Shown one piece after another: positions 45,706-54,846 of a stretch of 64,000 nucleotides of DNA. Origin of the DNA: Azospirillum sp. TSH64 (GTDB taxonomy: Bacteria; Pseudomonadota; Alphaproteobacteria; Azospirillales; Azospirillaceae); contig NZ_LGQW01000015.1 of the NCBI RefSeq assembly GCF_003116035.1, positions 3,532,065-3,596,064 on the forward strand. The letters are read 5' to 3'. Under the pieces are notes generated by a model. That model ran no database searches. It was not told the origin of the DNA and was given only the letters and a program-made list of their open reading frames with translations. A program made the translations under genes and the position numbers. Each line of letters begins with the position of its first letter. Position 1 is the first letter of the stretch.

Positions 45706-48663
45706 ATGCGCCTCGAACATCCAAGCGTCCGCCGCGACGGCGCCCCCATCGAGATCACCTATGACGGCGAGCGGATTCCCGCGCTGGCCGGGGAGACGGT
45801 GGCGGCGGCCCTGGCGGCGCACGGCGTCGCCGCCTACCGCCACAGCCGCGACGGCGGCCGGCGCGGCCTCTATTGCGGCATGGGCGCCTGCTTCGAGTGC
45901 CTGGTGACGGTCGACGGCAAGGCGAGCCAGCGCGCCTGCCTGACCAAGGTGGCCGACGGCCAGACCATCCGCTCGCAGCCGCCGGCCGGCACGCCGGAGG
46001 ATCCGCTGGTCGCGCTGGTGCCGCCGCCGGTGGGCGATGCGCCGGAGGAGCGGGTGGTCGATGTGCTGGTGATCGGCGCCGGGCCGGCCGGTCTGGCGGC
46101 AGCGACAGCGGCGGCGCGGCGCGTCGCGTCGGTGGTGGTGCTGGACGAGCGGCCGCAGAGCGGCGGGCAGTATTTCAAGCCGCTCGCCCCGTCGCACCGC
46201 GCCGGTCGGCCGACCGACCGCCAGTTCCGCGCCGGCCTCGCCCTGCTCGACGCGGCGAAGGCGGCGGGTGCTGCCATCGTCCAGGAGGCGACGGTGTGGG
46301 GTGCCCATGCCCCCGACGAGATTGTCGCCGTCGTCGACGGGCGCGAGACCGTCTACCGGCCGCGCCGGCTGGTGATCGCCGGCGGCGCCTATGAGCGGCC
46401 GGCGCCTTTCGAGGGCTGGACGCTGCCCGGCGTGATGACGACCGGGGCCGGCCAGACCCTGGCGCGCGCCTACCGCGTGGCGCCCGGCCGCCGGGTGGTG
46501 GTCGCCGGCAACGGTCCGCTCAACCTGCAACTGGCCTGCGAGTTGGTGGAGGGCGGCGTCGCGGTGGCCGCCGTGCTGGAAAGCGCGCCGCGCCCGTCGC
46601 CGGCCCAATGGCGGCAGATGCTGACCGCGCTGCGCGCCGCCCCCGGCCTGATCGGCGACGGCGCCCGCTATATGCTGACGCTGCGGCGCGCCGGGGTTCC
46701 GGTGCTGTGGGGGCATGGGGTGGTTGCGGCACGGGGGGAGGGCAGGCTGGAGCGGGTGCGCTACGCGCCGCTCGACGCCGATGGCGCGCCCCGCCTGAAT
46801 GAGACCGTCACCGTTGCCGCCGATGCGCTGTGCCTGGGATACGGCTTCATCCCCTCGACCGAGATCGCCCGCGCGCTCGGCTGCGCCCATCGGCTGGTCG
46901 AGGACCGCCATCTCGGCTATCTCGCCACCGAGATCGCGGTGGACGGCGCCACCAGCGTGCCGGGTGTGTTCGCAGTCGGCGACGGCGTCGATCTCGGCGG
47001 GTCCAGGGTGGCGCAAGCGCGCGGGCGCCTCGCCGGCATCGCCGCCGCTGCCCAGCTCGGCCTGAGCGACAGTGACCCGGAGGAGGGCCGGCGGGCGCTG
47101 GCCGATCTGCGGCGGGCCGAGGGCTTCCAGGCGGCGCTGTGGTCGATCTACCAAGCGCCGCCGCCGCGGCTCGACATTGTGCCCGACGACGCCATGCTGT
47201 GCCGCTGCGAGGAGGTCACCTTCGGCCAAGTCCGCACCGAGATCGCCGCCGGCCATGACAGCCTCGCGGCGCTGAAGCGCAACACCCGGCTCGGCATGGG
47301 GCGCTGCCAGGGCCGCTATTGCGCCGCGACCGCCGCCCTGCTGCTGGAGCAGGCGACCGGCCGGCCGCGCTCCCCCGACCAGTATCTGGCGCCGCGCCTG
47401 CCGGCCAAGCCGACGCCGGCCGGCGCCTTCGCCTTCGAAAAGCCGGAATGGGGCGGCCACCAGCGCGCCATCACCCCCAACCTCGCCCGCCCGCTGGAGG
47501 ACGGCCGGCTGCCCGACCAGGAGGCCGAGATCCTGATCGTCGGCGGCGGCGTGGTGGGATCCTGCCTCGCCTATTACCTGACCCAGGCCGGCCGCGACGT
47601 GCTGGTGGTCGAGCGCGGCGACACCAATTTGCAGGCCTCGGGCGCCAATGCCGGCAGCCTGCATGTCCAGCTGCTGTCCTTCGACTTCGGCGCCAAGGCC
47701 GAGGCGGGCGGCGGACCGGCGGCGGCGACGCTGACGCTCGGCCCGCGCTCCATCGCCTTGTGGCGGGAACTGGAGACGGCCTGCGGGGCCGATTTCGAAC
47801 TGGCCGTCACCGGCGGGCTGATGGTGGCGGACAGCCCGGCCGGCATGGAGTTCCTCCGCGCCAAGGCGGCGCTGGAGCGGCGCTACGGCGTCGAGAACGC
47901 CATCATCGACGCGGCCGAGCTGCGCCGCCTCGCCCCCGCCTTGTCCGACGGGCTGATCGGCGCCGAATACGCCCCGCAGGAGGGCAAGATCAACCCGCTG
48001 CGCGCGACCTACGCCGTGCTGGAGCAGGCGCGCCGCCAGGGCGCCCGCTTCCTGCGCGGGGTGAATGTCACGGGCATCGCCGCTTTGCCGTCCGTCGAGG
48101 GCGGCGGCTGGCGGGTCGAGACCTCGCGCTGCCGCATCCGCGCCAAGCAGATCGTCAACGCCAGCGGCCCGTGGGCGCGCGAGACCGGGCGGCTGGTCGG
48201 CATTGACGTGCCGGTGCACAGCGCGCCCCTGCAGATGATCGTCACCGAGCCGGCGCCCAAGCTGGTCGGCCAGCTGGTCGCCCATGCCGACCGCCATCTC
48301 AGCCTGAAGCAGGCGGTCACCGGGGGCTTGATCATCGGTGGCGCCTGGACCGCCGTTTTCGACCCGGCGCGCCGCTTCAACACGGTGTCGCGCTCCAGCA
48401 TCGAGGGCAACCTGTGGGTCGCCCGCCATGTGCTGCCGCAGATCGCCGGGCTGCATGTGGTGCGCGCCTGGGCGGCGATGAACATCAACATCGACGGCGC
48501 GCCGATCCTCGGCCCGGTGCCGGGGTTGCCGGGCTTCTTCAACACGGTGACCTCCAACGGCTTCACCCTGGCGCCGGTCGTCGCCCGCATGACCGCCGAC
48601 CTGCTGGTCGACGGCCGCACCGACATCGACCCGACGCCCTTCCTGATCGACCGGTTCGGCTGA
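45706..48663 (+). CDS. Three-part flavoprotein fusion (HcnA-HcnB-HcnC / opine- or D-hydroxyproline-dehydrogenase type)
   Basis: 985 residues from the ATG at 45706 (a TTG at 45652 would add 18). Order: 2Fe-2S ferredoxin-like domain with Cys57, 62, 65 and 78; an FAD/NAD(P) reductase-like domain starting with GAGPAG at 124; a BFD-like 2Fe-2S domain with Cys499, 501, 534 and 539; then a DAO-type FAD oxidase starting with GGGVVG at 613 and ending near 980. In known systems (HcnABC, OoxAB/NoxAB, LhpBEF) these are two or three separate subunits. The fusion likely oxidises a secondary amine or imino acid and passes electrons to the respiratory chain. Divergent to the DapA-family gene and followed by an ABC ATPase. 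Confidence 0.85.
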   Translation: MRLEHPSVRRDGAPIEITYDGERIPALAGETVAAALAAHGVAAYRHSRDGGRRGLYCGMGACFECLVTVDGKASQRACLTKVADGQTIRSQPPAGTPEDPLVALVPPPVGDAPEERVVDVLVIGAGPAGLAAATAAARRVASVVVLDERPQSGGQYFKPLAPSHRAGRPTDRQFRAGLALLDAAKAAGAAIVQEATVWGAHAPDEIVAVVDGRETVYRPRRLVIAGGAYERPAPFEGWTLPGVMTTGAGQTLARAYRVAPGRRVVVAGNGPLNLQLACELVEGGVAVAAVLESAPRPSPAQWRQMLTALRAAPGLIGDGARYMLTLRRAGVPVLWGHGVVAARGEGRLERVRYAPLDADGAPRLNETVTVAADALCLGYGFIPSTEIARALGCAHRLVEDRHLGYLATEIAVDGATSVPGVFAVGDGVDLGGSRVAQARGRLAGIAAAAQLGLSDSDPEEGRRALADLRRAEGFQAALWSIYQAPPPRLDIVPDDAMLCRCEEVTFGQVRTEIAAGHDSLAALKRNTRLGMGRCQGRYCAATAALLLEQATGRPRSPDQYLAPRLPAKPTPAGAFAFEKPEWGGHQRAITPNLARPLEDGRLPDQEAEILIVGGGVVGSCLAYYLTQAGRDVLVVERGDTNLQASGANAGSLHVQLLSFDFGAKAEAGGGPAAATLTLGPRSIALWRELETACGADFELAVTGGLMVADSPAGMEFLRAKAALERRYGVENAIIDAAELRRLAPALSDGLIGAEYAPQEGKINPLRATYAVLEQARRQGARFLRGVNVTGIAALPSVEGGGWRVETSRCRIRAKQIVNASGPWARETGRLVGIDVPVHSAPLQMIVTEPAPKLVGQLVAHADRHLSLKQAVTGGLIIGGAWTAVFDPARRFNTVSRSSIEGNLWVARHVLPQIAGLHVVRAWAAMNINIDGAPILGPVPGLPGFFNTVTSNGFTLAPVVARMTADLLVDGRTDIDPTPFLIDRFG

Positions 48664-48723
48664 ACCGTCCTCTCATCCGCCCCGCTCATCCGTCCAACGC
48701 CCCCATCGCCAAGAGAAGCCCCC

Positions 48724-49452
48724 ATGATCGCCATCGAGAATGTCAGCAAGAGCTACGGCACCTTCCAGGTCCTGAAGGACTGCACGACCACCGTGCGCAA
48801 GGGCGAGGTGGTGGTGGTCTGCGGCCCCTCCGGGTCGGGCAAGTCGACGCTGATCAAGTGCGTCAACGGGCTGGAACCCTTCCAGTCGGGCCGCATCGAG
48901 GTGGACGGCATGGATGTCGGCGCGCCGGGCACGAAGATGTCGGCGCTGCGGGCCCGCGTCGGCATGGTGTTCCAGAATTTCGAGCTTTTCCCCCACCTGA
49001 CCATCATGCAGAACCTGACCCTGTCGCAGCGCAAGGTGCTGGGCCGCCAGACGGACGAGGCCGTGGCGAAGGGCGAGGCGCTGCTGGCGCGGGTCGGGCT
49101 GGCCGCCCAGGCGCACAAGTTCCCCGGCCAGCTGTCCGGCGGCCAGCAGCAGCGCGTCGCCATCGCCCGCGCCCTGGCGATGGACCCCATCGCCATCCTG
49201 TTCGACGAGCCGACCTCGGCGCTCGACCCCGAGATGATCAACGAGGTGCTCGACGTGATGGTCGAGCTGGCGAACGAGGGCATGACGATGATCTGCGTCA
49301 CCCACGAGATGGGCTTCGCCCGCAAGGTCGCCCACCGGGTGATCTTCATGGACCATGGCAGCATCATCGAGGACTGCACCAAGACCGAGTTCTTCGAGAC
49401 CCGGCGCTCGGAGCGCGCCACCCAGTTCCTCGCCAAGATTTTGCAGCACTGA
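48724..49452 (+). CDS. Polar amino-acid ABC transporter ATPase (GlnQ/HisP type)
   Basis: 242 residues. Walker A (GPSGSGKST), Q-loop (MVFQNFELFPHLT), signature (LSGGQQQRVAIARAL), Walker B (ILFDEPTSALDPE) and H-loop (VTHEMGFARKV) are all present. It starts 60 bp after the flavoprotein fusion and is probably co-transcribed with it, while its permease and binding-protein partners are on the other strand at 43027-44627. Confidence 0.9.
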   Translation: MIAIENVSKSYGTFQVLKDCTTTVRKGEVVVVCGPSGSGKSTLIKCVNGLEPFQSGRIEVDGMDVGAPGTKMSALRARVGMVFQNFELFPHLTIMQNLTLSQRKVLGRQTDEAVAKGEALLARVGLAAQAHKFPGQLSGGQQQRVAIARALAMDPIAILFDEPTSALDPEMINEVLDVMVELANEGMTMICVTHEMGFARKVAHRVIFMDHGSIIEDCTKTEFFETRRSERATQFLAKILQH

Positions 49453-49573
49453 TCCCGGTCCGGGCGCGGCACCGCCCCCCATCCTCCCGGTCAGGCCGAT
49501 CAGAACCTTTGCAGGACAACGGTTCGTCTGCTTTGTTAGGGGAGAAGATCAGCGTCAGGTGGCAGGACTTGGT

Positions 49574-50281
49574 ATGAGCATGGACATGGACGATTCCAAA
49601 GCCGCGACGCCGGCCGCAGCAGGGGCGACTCAGGCCGGTGCGACTCAGGCCGGCGTCAACCTGGCGAGCATGGCCTACCGCACCATCCTGGAGATGATCC
49701 TCGACCGCCGCATCCCCAGCGGCGAGGTGATCGTCGAAGACCGGCTGGCCACGGCACTCAGCATCTCGCGCACGCCGATCCGCGAGGCGCTGGTGCGGCT
49801 GGCGAGCGAGGGGCTGATCCGCAAGGAGTTCAACCGCCCCTACCGGGTGCGCGAGGTCTCCAACCGCGAATATTTCCAGAGCATGCGCCTGCGCGAGATC
49901 CTGGAGGGAGAGGCCATCGCCGCCGCCGCGTCCAGGGTCGATCCGGTCCGGCTGCAGGCGATGAAGGCCGAGATGCTGCGGCTGCGCGACGAGCCCAAGA
50001 TCCGCTTCGAGGATCATTGGGCCGCCGACGAGGAACTGCACACCCTGATCGCCGAGGCGTCCGGCAACGCGGTGCTGGCGCAGATCATCCGCGACCTGCG
50101 GGTGACGACGCGCCTGTTCGAGCTGTCCGGCCTGCCGTCGCGCATCCGTCCCGACTGCGACGAGCATCTCGACGTCATCGCCGCACTGGAGAGCGGCGAC
50201 CCGGCGGAGGCCAGGGCCGCCATGGAGCGGCACATCCGCAGCCTCGCCAAGGATGTGCTGGGCGAGATCGCCAAGAGCTGA
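49574..50281 (+). CDS. GntR-family (FCD) regulator
   Basis: 235 residues from the ATG at 49574. A 28-residue Ala-rich leader with a GATQA duplication precedes the winged HTH (about 33-95, SISRTPIREALVRLASEGLI) and the FCD domain (about 100-230) with WAADEELH and DCDEHLDVI. A close paralogue of the GntR at 42312. No ribosome site is clear; it stands 121 bp after the ABC ATPase. Candidate regulator of the divergent dapA-like/fusion genes. Confidence 0.87.
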   Translation: MSMDMDDSKAATPAAAGATQAGATQAGVNLASMAYRTILEMILDRRIPSGEVIVEDRLATALSISRTPIREALVRLASEGLIRKEFNRPYRVREVSNREYFQSMRLREILEGEAIAAAASRVDPVRLQAMKAEMLRLRDEPKIRFEDHWAADEELHTLIAEASGNAVLAQIIRDLRVTTRLFELSGLPSRIRPDCDEHLDVIAALESGDPAEARAAMERHIRSLAKDVLGEIAKS

Positions 50282-50299
50282 GCGGTCCCCCTGGGCGGT

Positions 50300-53200
50300 T
50301 CACTCAGCCGCCAGACGCTGCGGCGTCGTGGAGCGGAACTGCGCCGGCCAGTCGCGCAAATCCATCTCCGCCTGGGCCATGGCCTTGTCCTTCACATGTC
50401 CATAGCCGCGGATGCGGTCCGGGATCCCGGCGATCCGCAAGGCCAAATCGAGCGTTTCCGGGGTGAGGCCGGCCAGCATTTCCGTGATGGCCCGTTCGTA
50501 CTCCCCGATCAGTCGGCGTTCCGCCCGGCGCTCCGCGGTGCGCCCGAACGGGTCGAACGGCGTCCCGCGAAGTCCCTTGAGCCTCGCCAGCATTTTGAAC
50601 ACGGGCAGCATCCAGGGGCCATAGGCACTCTTCTTCAAATGGCCTGTCCGCTCGTCGCGCCCCGCAAGCAGGGGCGGAGCCAGATGGAAGCGCAGGCGGA
50701 AGCCGGCCTCGAACTGTCCGGCCAGCTGCGCGAGGAAGGCGCCGTCGGTGTAGAGGCGGGCGACTTCATACTCGTCCTTGTAGGCCATCGCCTTGTAGAA
50801 GGACCGCGCCACCGCCGCGGTCAGCCGGCTGCTGTCCGGCACCGCTGCCGCCTCGGCCCGGCGGACCCGGTCGACCAGCAGGCGGTAGCGCTCGGCATAA
50901 GCCGCATTCTGGTAGGAGGTCAGCTGTTCGACGCGCCGGGCGACCAGCCCGTCGAGATCGTCGGGTGGCGGAGCGGCCAGGCTTGAAGGCTTGGCCGGGT
51001 GCGCCGCCGCGAGCGCGCCGGGGTCGGCGGCCGCGCGGCGTCCCCAGGCGAAGGCCGACCGGTTGCCGGCAACCCCGGTGCCGTTGAGGAGGATGGCCGT
51101 GTCGATGGCCGCGGCCGACAGCGGAATCAGCCCCTTCTGCCACGCGTAGCCGAGCAGGAAGAGGTTCGCCATGATCGCGTCGCCGAACAGCGCGGTGGCG
51201 ATGGCGGTGGCGTCCAGCGCATCGACCGCCGCCGGGCTGCCGCAGGCGTCGGCGACCCGGCGGACCAGCAGCGGCAGCGGCAGCCGTTCCTCCGGATTGC
51301 GGGTGAAGGCGCCGGTGACGGTCTCATGCCGGTTGAGCACCGCGCGGGTCCGGCCGGCCCGCATGCGGCTCAGCCCATCCTCGCCGGCCGCGACCAGCAG
51401 ATCGCAGCCGAGCACGGCGTCGGCGCCGCCGGGGGCGATGCGGGCGGCATGGATCCGGTCGGCCCGACGCGCCAGGACGATGTGCGACATCACCGCGCCG
51501 CCCTTCTGCGCCATGCCGGTTTGGTCGAGGATCGAGCAGGCCAGCCCCTCCAGATGCGCCGCCATGCCGAGGATCGCGCCGATGGTCACCACCCCGGTGC
51601 CGCCGACCCCGGTGACGAGAAGGCGATAGGGTTGATCCAGTGGCGGTGCCACCGGGTCGGGCAATGCGTCGGGCAGGGGGGTGCCTGCATCGGGCGCCGG
51701 GGCGGCGGCGGGGCGTGCCTTGCGCAGCGTGCCGCCCTCCACCGTCACGAAGGACGGGCAGAAGCCGCTCAGGCAGGAGAAATCCTTGTTGCAGGAGGAC
51801 TGGTCGATGGTCCGCTTCGTCCCGAACTCGGTGTCGACCGGCACCACCGACAGGCAGTTCGACTGGGTCGAGCAGTCGCCGCAGCCCTCGCAGACCCGCT
51901 CGTTGATGACGACGCGGCGGCCGGGGTCGGGCAGCTTGCCGCGCTTGCGGCGGCGGCGCTTCTCGGCGGCGCAGGTCTGGTCGTAGATCAGCGCCGACAC
52001 GCCCGGCACCTCGCGGAACTCGCGCTGCACGGCGTCGAGATCGTCGCGGTGGTGGATGGTGACGTAGGGCGGCAGGCCGGCGGACAGGCCATACTTCTCC
52101 GGCTCGTCGCTGACCAATGCGATGCGCTGCACCCCCTCGGCGCGCACCTGCCAGGCGATGGCCTGCGGGGTGAGCTGGCCGTCGTGGGACTGGCCGCCGG
52201 TCATGGCGACGGCGTCGTTGAACAGGATCTTGTAGGTGATGTTCACCCCGCCGGCGACCGCCGCGCGGATGGCGAGCAGGCCGGAATGGAAATAGGTACC
52301 GTCGCCGATGTTCTGGAAGATGTGGCGGGTCGGCACGAAGGGCGCCAGCCCGACCCAGTTGGCGCCTTCCGCCCCCATGTGGGTGTAGGTGGCGGTGTCG
52401 CGGTCCATCGCCTGCGACATCCAGTGGCAGCCGATCCCGGCATGGGCCCGCGAACCCTCCGGCACCTTGGTCGAGCTGTTGTGCGGACAGCCGGAACAGA
52501 AATAGGGCGTGCGCTTGGCAACCGGGCCGCCCGGGCGGGCGGCGGCGGCGCCATTGCCAATGCTGTTTTCAAGGCGGGCCAGCGCGTCGGCGTCCAGCTC
52601 CACGCCGCAGCGGGCGAGCTGCTTGGCGATCGCCATGGCGATCTCGGCGACCGACAGCTCGTCGTGCGAGCGCAGCAGGGGAACGCCGGACCAGTCGTGC
52701 TTGCCGGTGACGCGCGGGCGCCGGTCCGCCGGCAGGCCGTAGAGGATGTCCTTGATCTGGCCCTCGATCAGCGGCCGTTTTTCCTCCACCACCAGGATCT
52801 CGTCGAGGCCGGCGGCGAAGCTGCGCAGGCTGTCCGGCTCCAGCGGCCAGGGCACCGCCACCTTGAAGACGGCGATGCCGAGCGCCGCCGCCCGGTCCTC
52901 GTCGATGCCGAGTTCCGCCAGCGCCTGCCGGACGTCGAGATAGGCCTTGCCGGCGGTGACGATGCCGAAGCGCGCGCCAGTACCCCCCAGGGCCACGCGG
53001 TTCAGGCCGTTGGCGCGGACATAGGCCAGCGCCGCCGGGATCTTGTGCAGGTGCAGGCGGGCCTCCTGCTCCTGCGGGCTGTCGGGCCAGCGGATGTTGA
53101 GGCCGCCGGGCGGCAGGACGAGGTCCGTCGGCTGCCGGATGACGGGCAGGGCCGGGTCGAGGGTCATCGAGACGCTGCGGTCGGTCAGGTCGGCCGTCAC

Positions 53201-53815
53201 CTTCATGGCGGTCCAGCAGCCCGACAGGCGCGACAGCGCCCAGCCATGCAGCCCGTATTCGATCATCTCCGGGATGCCGGACGGGCTCAGGATCGGCATC
53301 ATCGCATCGACCAGCGCATATTCGCTCTGGTGCGAGGTCGTCGAGGATTTGCAGGTGTGGTCGTCGCCGGCCAGGACGAGCACGCCGCCCCGCCCGGCCG
53401 AACCGGCAAGGTTGGCGTGGCGGAAGGCGTCGCCGGTGCGGTCCACCCCCGGCCCCTTGCCGTACCACAGGCCGAAGACGCCGTCCCACTCCGGCTGGTC
53501 CTGCAGATGGATCTGCTGGCTGCCCCACAGCGCGGTGGCGGCCAGATCCTCGTTGACACCGGGAATGAAGCGGATGTCGTGGGCATCCAGGAAGCCCCGC
53601 GCCCGGCCCATCTCCATGTCGATGGTGCCGAGCGGCGAGCCGCGGTAGCCGCTCACCAGCCCGGCGGTGCGCAGGCCGGCGGCGCGGTCGCGCCGTTTCT
53701 GGAGCAGCGCCATCCGCACCAGGGCCTGCGTGCCGTTCAGGAACACGCGGCCATGCTCGGCCAGATACTTGTCGTCCAGGGTCACCGCGCCCGTCATCGC
53801 CACGCCGTCCGGCAT
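50300..53815 (-). CDS. Fused indolepyruvate ferredoxin oxidoreductase (IorA-IorB type)
   Basis: 1,171 residues. N-terminal pyrimidine-binding/transketolase-like part (about 1-400), a TPP-binding part (about 430-610; GDGTYFHSGLLAIRAA and FNDAVAMTGGQ), a Fe-S part (CEGCGDCSTQSNC near 640 and further Cys up to about 685), a gamma-type domain (about 720-910; GVGGTGVVTIGAIL) and a C-terminal tail of the DUF6537 type. This one-chain enzyme occurs in aerobic proteobacteria and oxidatively decarboxylates aryl- or branched 2-oxo acids to acyl-CoA. It would use 2-oxo acids made by the DadA-like enzyme at 60042. A GTGTACAC site lies 36 bp upstream. Confidence 0.92.
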   Translation of the reverse strand: MPDGVAMTGAVTLDDKYLAEHGRVFLNGTQALVRMALLQKRRDRAAGLRTAGLVSGYRGSPLGTIDMEMGRARGFLDAHDIRFIPGVNEDLAATALWGSQQIHLQDQPEWDGVFGLWYGKGPGVDRTGDAFRHANLAGSAGRGGVLVLAGDDHTCKSSTTSHQSEYALVDAMMPILSPSGIPEMIEYGLHGWALSRLSGCWTAMKVTADLTDRSVSMTLDPALPVIRQPTDLVLPPGGLNIRWPDSPQEQEARLHLHKIPAALAYVRANGLNRVALGGTGARFGIVTAGKAYLDVRQALAELGIDEDRAAALGIAVFKVAVPWPLEPDSLRSFAAGLDEILVVEEKRPLIEGQIKDILYGLPADRRPRVTGKHDWSGVPLLRSHDELSVAEIAMAIAKQLARCGVELDADALARLENSIGNGAAAARPGGPVAKRTPYFCSGCPHNSSTKVPEGSRAHAGIGCHWMSQAMDRDTATYTHMGAEGANWVGLAPFVPTRHIFQNIGDGTYFHSGLLAIRAAVAGGVNITYKILFNDAVAMTGGQSHDGQLTPQAIAWQVRAEGVQRIALVSDEPEKYGLSAGLPPYVTIHHRDDLDAVQREFREVPGVSALIYDQTCAAEKRRRRKRGKLPDPGRRVVINERVCEGCGDCSTQSNCLSVVPVDTEFGTKRTIDQSSCNKDFSCLSGFCPSFVTVEGGTLRKARPAAAPAPDAGTPLPDALPDPVAPPLDQPYRLLVTGVGGTGVVTIGAILGMAAHLEGLACSILDQTGMAQKGGAVMSHIVLARRADRIHAARIAPGGADAVLGCDLLVAAGEDGLSRMRAGRTRAVLNRHETVTGAFTRNPEERLPLPLLVRRVADACGSPAAVDALDATAIATALFGDAIMANLFLLGYAWQKGLIPLSAAAIDTAILLNGTGVAGNRSAFAWGRRAAADPGALAAAHPAKPSSLAAPPPDDLDGLVARRVEQLTSYQNAAYAERYRLLVDRVRRAEAAAVPDSSRLTAAVARSFYKAMAYKDEYEVARLYTDGAFLAQLAGQFEAGFRLRFHLAPPLLAGRDERTGHLKKSAYGPWMLPVFKMLARLKGLRGTPFDPFGRTAERRAERRLIGEYERAITEMLAGLTPETLDLALRIAGIPDRIRGYGHVKDKAMAQAEMDLRDWPAQFRSTTPQRLAAE

Positions 53816-53849
53816 GTGCGTCCTCCCTCGGTGTCATTGTGTGTTCTGA

Positions 53850-53860
53850 AGTGTACACAC
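53850..53860. promoter_or_regulatory. GTGTACAC site before iorAB
   Basis: AGTGTACACAC (53850-53860) is an 8-bp perfect palindrome, a variant of the GTATAC-core sites found elsewhere in this half of the window, 36 bp before the IorAB start. Confidence 0.4.
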
Positions 53861-53922
53861 TTTGCGGCGAGGGTCAACGCCGGTTCTGGGGCCGCTGCCG
53901 GGGGCCGCTGTCCGAGGCCGGT

Positions 53923-54669
53923 TCAGCTGGCCATGCGGCCCATGTAGATGCGCGCGAGCCCTTCCTTCATGGCGGACACCGCGTCGGCCACGCTGATGCC
54001 GATATGGTCCGACATGCAGGCCACCGCGCGGCCGCGGTCACGCGCCTTCAGCGCCTCGGCGATCGCCAGATGCTCGTCGAAGGTGGTGGTGCGGCGCTGG
54101 GGGTTCTCGATCTCGATGCGGCGGACGAAGCGGATCCGCGCGTTGATGCTCTCCAACATGCGGACCAGCTCGGGATTGCCGCCCATCGCGGCGATGCGGA
54201 TGTGGAATTCCTCGTCGCGGCTGGTCAGCTCCTCGGCGTCCATCGCGGCGCGGCTCGCCCGCACACCGTTCCAGAAATCCATCAGTTCGGCGATGCGGAC
54301 GTCGCTGGCGCGCTCGGCGGCCAGTTCGACGCTCAGCCGTTCCAGCGACGCCCGCACCTCGAACAGGCCGATGATCTGCTCGGCGTCGAAGGGGCGGCAG
54401 TAGAAGCCCTTGTTGGGCACCAGCGTGATCAGTCCCTCGATCACCAGCCGGTTCAGTGCCTCGCGCACCGGGGTCCGGCTGACGCCGAGGGTGGCGGCCA
54501 GCTCCACCTCGTTGATCCGTTGTTCCGGCCGGAATTCAAAATTCACCGCCATGCGCTGGATCGCGGCATAGACGCGGTTGACGCTGTCGGCGGCGCGCGG
54601 CGCGGGCGCCGCCCTGGGAGCTGCCTTGGGAGCCGCCTTGATGGTCTTCTTGCGCGGGGTTCCCGCCAT
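53923..54669 (-). CDS. GntR-family (FCD) regulator with a basic Ala/Pro/Lys-rich leader
   Basis: 248 residues from the ATG at 54669; the frame is open up to 54783. Residues 1-28 are Lys/Ala/Pro-rich, like a histone tail (KKTIKAAPKAAPRAAPAPRAA), then a winged HTH (about 30-95, LGVSRTPVREALNRLVIEGLI) and an FCD domain with DEEFHIRI and FDEHLAIAEAL. It stands between the Liv operon and iorAB on the same strand. An AGTATACACA site lies about 140 bp upstream. Best candidate regulator of the Liv/iorAB/dadA set. Confidence 0.87.
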   Translation of the reverse strand: MAGTPRKKTIKAAPKAAPRAAPAPRAADSVNRVYAAIQRMAVNFEFRPEQRINEVELAATLGVSRTPVREALNRLVIEGLITLVPNKGFYCRPFDAEQIIGLFEVRASLERLSVELAAERASDVRIAELMDFWNGVRASRAAMDAEELTSRDEEFHIRIAAMGGNPELVRMLESINARIRFVRRIEIENPQRRTTTFDEHLAIAEALKARDRGRAVACMSDHIGISVADAVSAMKEGLARIYMGRMAS

Positions 54670-54806
54670 GATCGTCCTATGTGCTTCCTGCGGTGCCGGT
54701 GGGACAACACCCGAATGCCAGTACCGGGTTCCGGCGATGGGCTGTCCGGCGACGCACCGTTGCGGCGCGCCGCGCGGGACCATAGCACCAGTGGAATATG
54801 CAGGCC

Positions 54807-54816
54807 AGTATACACA
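54807..54816. promoter_or_regulatory. GTATAC-core site before the GntR gene
   Basis: AGTATACACA (54807-54816) matches the GTATACAC core of the sites at 59442 and 59579. It lies between the livF stop and the GntR start. Confidence 0.45.
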
Positions 54817-54846
54817 ACTGCGACCAATTCGGCGGGACGGCGAGGA

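Noticed and set aside
45613..48456. A 947-codon minus-strand frame
   Set aside because: Shadow of the flavoprotein fusion, whose cofactor motifs are all on the plus strand.
50999..53947. A 982-codon plus-strand frame
   Set aside because: Shadow of IorAB.
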